From positions 570,986-634,985 of the forward strand of contig BDSI01000042.1 of NCBI GenBank assembly GCA_003117195.1: a stretch of 64,000 bases of DNA, given 5' to 3'. The DNA comes from Eudorina sp. 2006-703-Eu-15. Taxonomy: Eukaryota > Chlorophyta > Chlorophyceae > Chlamydomonadales > Volvocaceae. Under the pieces are notes generated by a model. It did not search any database. It saw only the letters and a list, made by a program, of their open reading frames with translations, and was not told where the DNA came from. Shown here one piece after another: positions 36,301-45,616 of the stretch (the first letter of the stretch is position 1; every line of letters begins with the position of its first letter). A program made the translations under genes and the position numbers.

Positions 36301-37429
36301 GCGCCTTGGGGACCACACCATGTTGCTTGCGGGTTGCTTGCCGCAGGTGTGCTCCGGGCTCGGCAAACTACCTGTGCACCAGGGAGGCCTTCCACGCCTG
36401 CGACAACGCCACCTGCCCAGCAAATCCCAACGCGAAATGTACCGTCAAGTTTTGCACCACCCTCTACCGAGGCGTCGAGCTGCCCGCGTGCACACCGATC
36501 TGGTACGACCCCGCCACGGGGGTCATCGTGGAGCAATGCTACAAGAAGGCTGGCTGCTCATGTCCGTACACTTACAACCCCGTGTGCGCGTCGTACAAAG
36601 GCGCGCTTCGGACATTCCCGAACAGGTCAGCATCTCGGCGGTGGGCGGCGATGTGTGGGGCCGGGAGGCAGTGTCGTACGTCGGTGCGACACCCTGGATC
36701 GTACCCCTGGAGCGTACCCCTGGAGCGTAAACCCCGTGTGTCTACGGTAGCGCATCACGAGGGTGATATTTAAGGAATCAGAACACTGGACAATATGGTT
36801 GCCAAGCTTCCCTACTTTTGTGGGGGTCGTGTCTGGGACCGTGAGAGTTTCTGGTCGCGTCTCTGTGCTCTTGGACCGGAGACGCGGCGCGTGTGCAGCT
36901 GCCTGCCCGGCGTGGGGCCTCCGGGAACGCTGTGGCCTGGACGTCTTGCATGGATGCCTTGCCAGCACTGGAGTCCCCAACGTGCAGCCGTATCATACCC
37001 AGCGCGTAGCGCTACCGTATGCGGTGCCGCCAAGCGTCATGCCCGTTGCCCTCAACCGGTACGCATCGACCACCAACCCCTCACGTCGTGCGACCCACCG
37101 CCGTTTCCTGTGCGCCCTACAGCTGCGCGGCGCAGTGCGCCGGCGCGACCATCGTCCGGACCGGCAAGTGCAGCCGCTGCAACACCACCGAGTGCGCCAT
37201 CGGCGCCCTCAACGACCTGTGCTTCCTGGGCGCGCCGACGGCGACGCAGTGCCTGGCCTCCAAGTACGAGTGCCGCGGCGGTGTCGCGGCTGCAGTGGGG
37301 GCGCCCGCTGACTCCTTCCTGGGCAAGTGCCTGGCCAAGTCGCGCAAGGCGGCCAAGCCCCACGGCAACGGCGGCGGCGGCCACCGCCGCCACAGCCGCC
37401 ACATGCTGACGACTGACGGGCAGGTGTAG
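30324..37429 (+). CDS. Secreted Kazal / eight-cysteine modular protein 3
   Basis: Twelve exons: 30324-30417, 30619-31537, 31871-32074, 32348-32542, 32948-33166, 33531-33746, 34089-34331, 34776-34976, 35453-35653, 35930-36133, 36347-36625, 37123-37429. They total 1094 codons, in frame throughout. Exon 1 gives a signal peptide (MMFRKR, then [12 protein letters not shown]). Exon 2 alone encodes seven Kazal domains in tandem, the last six as 126-bp units. Exons 3-11 each encode one eight-cysteine module, and each is a multiple of three and phase 2 at both ends. Exon 11 also starts a final Kazal that exon 12 completes, followed by the C-terminal cysteine domain and a Gly/His/Arg-rich tail. Exon 7 is almost identical to exon 6 of gene 2, and exons 8 and 10 are almost identical to each other. 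The eight-cysteine module is not one I can name. Extracellular protease inhibition or cell-wall/ECM structure is inferred. Confidence 0.8.
30759..31514 (+). repeat. Six tandem 126-bp coding repeats (Kazal units)
   Basis: Unit starts are 30759, 30885, 31011, 31137, 31263 and 31389, each beginning AAGAAGCC. Each encodes 42 residues with all six Kazal cysteines. Units 3-5 are essentially identical at nucleotide level ([11 protein letters not shown]). Unit 1 differs by its CPEIY start, unit 2 by CFEIY and an Asn, and unit 6 diverges in its second half. They are not separated by introns. Confidence 0.9.
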
Positions 37430-40053
37430 CCAGGGCGATCGATTTACGGTGTCGCGCCCGACGTCATCAATCAGCGCGCCCCGCCCTTTGGAGCTGATTC
37501 AAACCCCATATGGAAAATGACGTTTGATGGAAAGCAGTGCGGCGACACGCAATGGAAACAGCAAAGTCGCCTGATAAGTCGAAGGCGGCTATGTATGGAA
37601 CTTAACCCGCGTATATTTATGTCCGGGAACGGCGATGGACGGATAGACGGCGGGCTTCGTGCCCACTGCGCGCGTAGAGCCAACCGCGCCTCGCTGTCCG
37701 TGCGGTTCCCAGTGCGTCGTACTCGGGACGGTGTGACTACTCCGCTCAGTACAGGACGGTGGTCACATCACCAATCAAGGAGATACTGATGATGTTAGCT
37801 GATGCGCTTGGCATGTCAAATGAAGAGTAGAAATGTGAACCCTGGGCAAGGCTCACTTATGCTACCTGTTGCTCCTGCTACTGCCGGGACCCTTAGGCAG
37901 GCCGCGGTGTGCTGACCCCGCAGAGCTTATTCCGGTGATTCCGGGTTTCCAGCTGACCTGTACTGAGTTTTCACGTTGTCCTGCACTGCCTTAATGTAGC
38001 TATGCACGTACATAACCCGTACAGGTCGCCTGCGTGCGTACAGCTGCACTGATCTCTACCGCCTGGCGTGCCTCAACACTGGTCGTGATGCACCCTATCT
38101 TGCGCGTTTGTTTCTCCTCGTTTGAAGTAATGTAGATGTCCTTATTTCGTGTCCCTGTTTGAGTTAGGCAGGGGTAGGCGTGGTCGCGGGCCCTTAGCCT
38201 CAGGGCGGTTCCGGTTCCATCGAAATCGCCGGCATTGGTACGAACCTGGTGGGCTGTCGCGCGGGGCGCTGCCACTGTGCGGACGATTTCCAGTGCGACA
38301 GATACACTGGCGTTTAGGCACAAATGACATTCTAGGCGGCGATCGCAGAGGCTGTTGTCAGCCTGTGCGTGGCCCGCTGACCCCTTAGTGCAAGTTTGGC
38401 CGCGTAGAGAATCGATCCTGTAGGCTCTTAGGCGGGGCGGGATGTATCGCGTCATTCATGCGGCAGCCGATTTGGCTGCCCCCTGGCCTCTGGCGGGCCT
38501 GATGTATGTTCCGGACAACATTTAGCATTAAGGTGTGCAGCCGCCCCTAGCCGCCTAAGACGGCTGTGTGCCGCGTTGGCAACACGATACGTGTCTGCTC
38601 TGTGCCTTCCCCTGGGTGCATGCTCAGTGCGTGTGAGCCGCCGGCTCCCTCCTCGGGCATTCACGTCGGTTCTGGAACTCATTGTAATACTTCGACATAG
38701 ATACGAAGCTCAATGGTAGTCGGCGGATCTGTGCGGCGGGCCACGCAGGTAACGACACGCGGCGGCGGGATCGGGGACGCGCGCAATCGTTAGATGCCGA
38801 CGTGTGCAGTGCAGATGCAGTCGCTGAGCACGGCGCTGCCGTTGGTTGTGCTCTGTCCAGCTGCTCCCGGTATTCCGTTTTCATGACTGTCACAATGCCA
38901 CAGGAATCAACTGCGGAACGGGTTCCAGACAGAGGATTATGCACTGACATCCTTGCCGTCAACGATACCTCTTAATGGAGGCCTTTTGCATCCCTCGCCC
39001 ATGTACTCACTGTGCAAAACGACGCGAACGTTCCGCGTTTATGCGGTCGTCCTTCGTACATTTGTTGTGAACTGCTAGGATCCTAGTTCCGACCTGTATG
39101 ACACCGCTCAAGTGCAAATGACCGTCAGGTGGGTTTCCGCGGTCAGCATGTGGGCTGCGGGAGTGGATCCGGGTAGCTTGGTGTTGCAATCACCAGGAGG
39201 CTCGATGCTGGGGCGCATTGCGGGTAACGAACTTGCCTCACCATCACACGTACTTGGTCACTTGGCCGCCCAGGCCCACACCAAACGGGATGCCCCGTGC
39301 GAACCATGGGACGTCACTGGTTACTCCCTCATAAGCTTCCGCATTTTCATTTTACGAGCAGCAAAAGAGTTGCTGACGCCGGCTGCATTGGAGCTGTCCA
39401 ACAGGCACAAGCCCGTTGCGCCGGTGCCCTTCGATATGCACCCAGACATCATGCCCCGCTGCATCAGAGACGACGTCAAACTGAATGAACAGGCTTAAAC
39501 CAATGTTACTTGCCGCTGCGCATCCTCGTTTCGCCATGTATCGGCCATGCATTTGGACGCACATCCCGCACCGCAAAGAACTCCCGATGTGCTCGTCTAC
39601 ATTAGTCCCCCAAAACTCCCCTCGCGCTCCCCACCGTGTGCCGGATGCACCCCGCTGAACCGCGACAACGCTACCAAACCAACCTAGAAGGTCCCGACGC
39701 TTGTCGCGGGCATACCCGCGATGTCCTACACCTGAACCGCAAGCACCTCCTGCATATTTGCAAGCAGTCTTGCCCTCTGGAACTGCGACACGGTCCTCAT
39801 CTGTCATTGCAACTCAGCCCCGTACACATCAACTAGTCAAGAAGCCTGCCCTCACCCAGGACATTTCAGGTTAGAACCACACATTCAAGTAACACCTGAG
39901 CAGACGTGCGTGTGCTCACTTCAGCTTTGCGGACGATTTGGATCGCCAGGTATGCACCACCCGGTCGACCCAAACGGCTGACATGTGGCGCAACGCCGCA
40001 TCGGCGCCCTTCCCCATCCCATGCGCGCAGACGGAGCTTACAGCCCCACCTCT
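37430..40053. other. 3' UTR of Kazal gene 3 and intergenic DNA
   Basis: No convincing coding sequence. ORFs of about 130-150 codons near 39.1-39.8 kb on both strands overlap each other and show no recognisable domain or splice partners. Confidence 0.4.
38683..38687 (+). terminator. TGTAA polyadenylation signal of Kazal gene 3
   Basis: First TGTAA after the stop, about 1.25 kb downstream. Confidence 0.35.
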
Positions 40054-40058
40054 TTACA
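40054..40058 (-). terminator. TGTAA polyadenylation signal of the eIF3h gene
   Basis: TTACA on the plus strand, about 160 bp beyond the minus-strand stop at 40217; a second copy is at 40038-40042. Confidence 0.6.
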
Positions 40059-40216
40059 TGGCTCGTCCCACACTAGACCCCTCATGACTTCCCTCATTCC
40101 CGCTGCAACATCAAACACCCTTTGACCCCCGCACACGCCATGCCCACCCTTCCTGCTGCTGCACAGCATCCAATCGCTGCTGCGCCAGGCTCCGCCGCCG
40201 CTGCTGCTGCTCCTCC

Positions 40217-41651
40217 TCACAACCCAGCCTTCTGCATGCTCTCCATGAGGAACAGCTTCTCGATCGCGTCACTCGCCGCGATGTTAATCTGGTCGCAATA
40301 CGTCGCGATCTGGTTTGTGACCAGGTACGTGTCCAGCATGGACGGCTCCGGGATCGGTTTGAACATCGTGGGGTCCTCCTCCGGAAGCGCCTCCAGGTTG
40401 TCCTGCAGCCGCTGGGTGTTCTCCTGGCGGCGCTTCTGCAGCCAGGCCAGGTAAGCCTGCTGCTGTCGCGCCACGCTCTTATGGTACATCGTGACCTTCT
40501 GCTGCTCCTGCACAATGTCATCCACGCACTCAACCAGGCTCTGGATGTTGCGCTCCAGGAAGGGCGCCACCGACATGTTGAGCCTGTCGACATCCGCCTG
40601 CGTGGCGGTCGGCGCGGGCATGAGGTCCGCCACCAACGCCTGCACCAGATTCGAGTTGCGGATCTTAATGGGCAGCTCCACGAAGATATCGCGCCACGAC
40701 ATGTTTGCCTCCCGGAAGCCCTTAAGCGTTAGCTTCTGCTCCTTTGACAGCTCAATAAAGGACTCCTTAAGCCGGATCGCCTTCAGCGCCAGGTTTCCAC
40801 GCGCTGAGCGCTGAGGGTCGTAGATGATGCAAACGCACTTCTTAATGTTTTCGTGATAGTTAATGAAGGTCTCTATCAGCTCCACCGTTTGGAAGGTGCC
40901 CATGTTGGCGGACTGGTACCTACAAACAGGTCATGGCGAAGGCGAGGTATACCGTACGTTACTTGCTTGACGACAAGTCTATGACATGTCGGCTTCTCAA
41001 CTCAATATTGCACAGCAGGCAACAATTCCAACTCGCTGCCCGGCGATCTCGCCATGCCATTAGCCGGCCGCGACTACCACGGCCCCCCAAAATACACGGT
41101 ACAACCCTACTGCCGCCGTGCAATCCCTTTCAAACCTGCCCGCTCACCCACTCATCGCCACAAACCACCCCTGTTGCCCTCGGCTCACCAGCCAACGGTG
41201 TTGTTGTCCACGTTCACTTCCCGAAGGCAACGCATCATATCCAGCTGATAGTTGGCACCAGCAGACTCCGCTTCCGCGTCGTCATCGGCAACGGCCGCCT
41301 AATTAAGCATGTGCGTTAACAAGAACCAGTCAGACGTGTTCACAACATGTGCATTACGCCCAGAGGCCGGCTCCTTGCAAAGATGCGGTGACGAACGGGG
41401 ACGGCACCTCGCACGGCGCGCGCCCTACGCGATCACATCCCAATGGCCACAGATCTCACCGGAAAGGCAAAGCAGTCCGTCACCTCTAATTGCTGGCCAA
41501 CATCCAGACCGAGCAGCTGCCCCGTGACAAGTTGTGGAAGCGCCTCGCTGCAGTGCTGGATAATCTTTAGCAGCACCTGGCCTTCCAACTGAACCGTCTT
41601 AACAGGTTCCTTAAGCGGCCTAGGGGCGCCGCCCTCAAGCACTGCGGCCAT
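40217..41651 (-). CDS. EIF3H: Eukaryotic translation initiation factor 3 subunit H
   Basis: Three exons on the minus strand: 41651-41460, 41298-41189, 40919-40217, giving 334 aa plus stop, close to the roughly 337-350 aa of plant and animal eIF3h. The N-terminus is an MPN domain (VKTVQLEGQVLLKIIQHC, then LLGLDVGQQLEVTDCFAFP, then MMRCLREVNVDNNTVGWYQS). The metal-binding JAMM histidines are absent, as expected for this non-catalytic MPN subunit. The C-terminal half is helical (FREANMSWRDIFVELPI, then NLVQALVADLM). eIF3h is part of the eIF3 complex on the 40S ribosome in the cytosol; in plants it supports translation of uORF-bearing mRNAs (family knowledge). The start ATG at 41651 is followed by an Ala/Val leader typical of the family. 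The gene is divergent from the TM9SF gene. Confidence 0.93.
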
Positions 41652-41998
41652 TTTCACAGGGCGGCGGCGAAATGCACGTCTCCCCTTGGAAATGGAAACC
41701 TATTTGTAACAGATGTTCAGCTTAGTGATTACTGATATTGCATGGCACCAGAGGCAATAATAACTTTGTGCGCGCAATTTGGACGACCGTGGTGTCGTGC
41801 AGTCGCTTCGGATTTTTACGCAGCCCATTTTGACGAAGATGTAAACATCCAATGCGGTGATCTAACGATTATATGTACGAAGACGCTATTTGTCAGTCAT
41901 GGCTCGCTGAAAGTCCCTGAAGATTGAAACTGCACAACAGTGCAAGCTGTCTGCTGGTCACTTTGTCTAATCTTCTTGATAGTTGGCTGTGTCGGGAC
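41652..41998. promoter_or_regulatory. Shared divergent promoter interval, eIF3h / TM9SF
   Basis: Only 347 bp separate the two start codons, so both 5' UTRs and core promoters must lie here. No TATA box stands out. The interval is AT-richer than the flanking exons. Confidence 0.45.
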
Positions 41999-44900
41999 AT
42001 GATGGCACGGAGACAAGGGTGTTTGCTGCTTGTATTGGCGATAGGAGCTGCAGCAGGAGCTGCCGCTGAGCGTGCGCTTCTTGGCGCGGGAGACCACAAG
42101 TACAAGCAGGGCGACTCCATCATGCTTTATGCGAATAAAGTCGGCCCTTTCCAGAATCCAACGTGCGTGATATCGCGCTTGCGACCGAGTGTTTCGCGTC
42201 GTCAACTGTTCCGTTTCCCCCGCACAGGGAGACATATCAATATTACAATCTTCCTTTCTGCCAACCAAAGGATGGCAAGGAGTATAAGACAGAGTTCTTG
42301 GGCGAGGTCTTGGAGGGCGATCGGTTGGTGACGACGCCTTACAAGCTGCAGTTTCGGACGGACGTGGAGACCGCTACGCTTTGCAAGAAGAAGCTGAAAA
42401 CAGACGATCTTAACAAGTTCCGCGATGCTGTTAAGAGCGATTTTTACTTTCAGGTACACATGGTCGTATGGCGACAGGCCTTGACCTTGCATCCCTGTGG
42501 CACTAGTTCACTCAACCAATCATTAATTATCCTTTGCAGATGTTCTACGACGATCTGCCTGTCTGGGGTTTTATCGGCAAGGTGGAGAAAATTGTGCAGA
42601 CGGGTACACATAAGTTCTTCTTGTTCACCCATTTCCACTTTGATCTGTCCTACAACGAGGACCGCGTCATTGAAATCAATGTGTCAAGCGACCCTATGCG
42701 GACTGTCGATATCACAACAGCCGAGGAGTTGGACGTCCAATTTTCGTACTCGGTGAAGTGGAAGGCGACGTCGATCACTTTCGACCACCGTATGGACCGG
42801 TATGCCCGGTACTCCTTCCTGCCCCAGCACCTGGAGGTGGGTGGGATGCCTTAGGAATCCGCTGAACACGTCACAGGCACCTTGCTACACGTGTGCCGCG
42901 TCGCCGAGCTGATCTTGGATGTTCCCGATTGTGCGATGCCTTAATGGCGTCGCCAGGTTGCTGGGGTTTGGTTGTGGCGTGAAACGGGCCACTGGGCCGG
43001 ACAGCCAGTCGGGCCTGATCCACGTGTACCGTCGCCTGTTGCCCCCTGTTCCAGATCCACTGGTTCTCCATTATCAACTCCTGCGTGACAGTACTGCTGC
43101 TCACTGGTTTCCTGGCGACCATTCTGCTTCGCGTGCTCAAGAACGATTTCATGAAGTACACGCGTGATGATGAGATGGGTGAAGAGCAGGAGGAGACGGG
43201 CTGGAAATATCTGCACGGGGACGTCTTCCGTTTCCCGCCGCATTCCAACCTGTTCTCTGCGATGTTGGGTGTTGGAGCGCAAATCCTGGCGATGGCCATG
43301 TGCATCTTCGCATTGGCCCTTGTGGGGGTCTTCTACCCTTACAACCGTGGAGGACTACTGTCAGCTTGTGTGGTGCTGTATGCCCTCACAGCGGGAATCT
43401 CCGGTAAGCATCCAATGCTGTAGGCTACCATCTTGTTTTGTTCGAACACTGCGATGATTGCGATGCCGAGAGGTCAAAAAGGAGGGTTGAGTCACCTGGG
43501 CGCGGAGTGTGGCATGGCCGTTAGGGCCGTAAGCATGATGCGCCCTGTCCGAAGCCGTCGATGTGTTTCGCTTGGGGACATGCCCACTCCCCCGGGCCGT
43601 AAGCATGATGCGCCCTGTCCGAAGCCGTCGATGTGTTTCGCTTGGGGACATGCCCACTCCCCCATACCATAGGGCTACGGTGAGCAGCGCGCTTCCCTGT
43701 GCATTTGTCCTGCGCATATGCAAATGTACTTGTTGATGTGGAGAAGGTAGCACAAACACAGATTAGGCTTCCCAGTCTGAGCAGCAGCTCTGGAGGTATT
43801 GTTGCCGTTCTTACCCCAGATTTCTCCCCTGCCCTGGAAGGTTACGTGAGCGGCCTTCACTACAAGATGTTCGGCGGCACGAACTGGGTGTCCAACGTCC
43901 TGCTGTGCACGGTGATGTTCTGCGGCCCTGTGCTGGTGGTTTTCTCCTTCCTTAACACCGTCGCCATCATCTACCGCTCCACCGCCGCTCTGCCGTTCGG
44001 AACCATTGTGATTATTATCCTCATTTGGGCCCTGATCACGTTCCCGCTGACCGTTCTGGGTGGAATCGCGGCAAAGAATTCAAAGGTTGAGTTCAACGCC
44101 CCGTGCAGGTGAGTACAGCTTGCAAAGCTGTGAAATATGCACGGCAGAATGGCCTGGGTCATGAGGTTACGGCGCTGAGTTGGCCAGGGTGAAGCTCTCC
44201 GGGCACCTGTTGTGGCACGCCATTGCGCATCATCGCGATCATCGTAGCTTTGTACCGGGAGGTGTTCCAGTGGAGTGAGGGCAAACGGAGTGTTTTGATT
44301 CACTGTGGTAGGTAACCCCCGAATGACTCACTTGTGTTGCACGACAGGACGACCAAGTTCCCACGCGACATTCCACCGCTGCCATGGTACCGGACCACCG
44401 TTCCTCAAATGCTTATGGCGGGGTTCTTGCCTTTCTCTGCCATTTACATCGAGTTGTACTACATTTTTGCGAGCATTTGGGGCCACAAGGTGTACACCAT
44501 CTACTCGATCCTCTTCATTGTGTTCATCATCCTGATCATCGTGACTGCGTTCATTACTGTGGCGCTCACGTACTTCCAGCTGGCGGTTGAGGATCACAGG
44601 TGCGGCGGCTGGACGCATTGATTATTGTATGCTGTCGTTTGCGTGGATTTTTGACCAGTCGGACATGCCTACCTTTCGCACAGGTGGTGGTGGCGCTCAT
44701 TCTTGTGTGGCGGTTCGACTGGCATTTTCGTGTACGGCTACTGCTTCTACTATTACTACGTGCGGTCGGACATGAGCGGGTTCATGCAGACCTCGTTCTT
44801 CTTTGGTTACAACGCGGTTGTGTGCTACGCCTTCTTCCTGCTGCTTGGCACCGTCGGCTTCCGCGCATCCATGCTCTTTGTGCGGCACATTTACAGGTAT

Positions 44901-45003
44901 GGTCTTGGGGAATTCGGGGAAGGTATGCTTCATGATGGCACATGATATTTCACGTTAACTATCGTGTGCTTGGGTGCTCTGCAGGGCTATCAAGTGCGAG
45001 TAA
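41999..45003 (+). CDS. Transmembrane 9 superfamily protein (nonaspanin/EMP70)
   Basis: Eight exons: 41999-42162, 42228-42453, 42540-42836, 43055-43403, 43841-44108, 44348-44599, 44684-44896, 44985-45003. They encode 595 aa plus stop. A signal peptide ([20 protein letters not shown]) is followed by the lumenal domain with the family signature [13 protein letters not shown] and [12 protein letters not shown]. Then come nine membrane spans, with conserved [38 protein letters not shown] and the aromatic-rich [12 protein letters not shown] before the last spans. The C-terminus ends KCE, matching the K-x-D/E signal described for COPI-dependent Golgi retention in this family. A Golgi/endosomal role is inferred from the family. 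The very short last exon (19 nt) carries the retention signal. A TGTAA signal lies about 205 bp after the stop. Confidence 0.93.
43524..43663 (+). repeat. Perfect 70-bp tandem duplication in intron 4 of the TM9SF gene
   Basis: Two directly adjacent identical copies (43524-43593 and 43594-43663) start gggccgtaagcatgatgcgc and end cactccccc. Each copy contains a GTAAG donor-like site, so splicing could in principle be affected. Confidence 0.9.
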
Positions 45004-45207
45004 AGCTTGCCTAGCATCCGCTACAATTGGTGCGACAAGTTCCATAATTGCCGCGGACACGTCCAAAATAGGAAGCTTTCAGATCTTGATGATTTCATAG
45101 GGTCTCTGGGTCGGCCATTGACGTTCAGGCTTGAGTGAAGAGCGTTAGCGGCTGCCTTGTATGGCCATGAACAGGCGTTGTAAGTTGTTTGAGTGACCTG
45201 TGCACAG

Positions 45208-45212
45208 TGTAA
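45208..45212 (+). terminator. TGTAA polyadenylation signal of the TM9SF gene
   Basis: About 205 bp downstream of the stop at 45003, before the convergent OST3/6 gene. Confidence 0.6.
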
Positions 45213-45542
45213 CACGGAGTTGTAGTACAGTGAGCTGAGGCGTGGGCCACCCCGTTGTAGCTCCACGTCAGCATAGCATGATAATGACATCGACCTGAGT
45301 GAGTTTTACTTGCTAGGATATGACCAGAGAGGGCTGGAGGCTGAGTGTTGTCGCTGATGCAGGAACTCGCTGATGAACGTTCAGACTAGGAATGTGGGGA
45401 GCTTTCGTGTATCGTCATCCATGGTCGGGACGATGTCGTAAGCATTGTAAGCGCAGTGGCGTCTAAGGCACACCTGCCCATGCAGAGAGTTATCGGCTGT
45501 AAGCGGTTGACTGTCTCGGAAAGCGGATTCAGGACGTCCTGA

Positions 45543-45547
45543 TTACA
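45543..45547 (-). terminator. TGTAA polyadenylation signal of the OST3/6 gene
   Basis: TTACA on the plus strand, about 70 bp beyond the stop at 45617-45619 of the convergent minus-strand gene. Confidence 0.55.
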
Positions 45548-45616
45548 AACAGCTCACATTTGTATCCAACTTGGCGTGGAGTTCAACGACACGAATGGTC
45601 ATGTTGCGACATCATA

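Noticed and set aside
39112..39807. Overlapping ORFs of 128 and 151 codons on opposite strands
   Set aside because: No domain, no splice partners, mutual overlap and no nearby poly(A) signal that fits.
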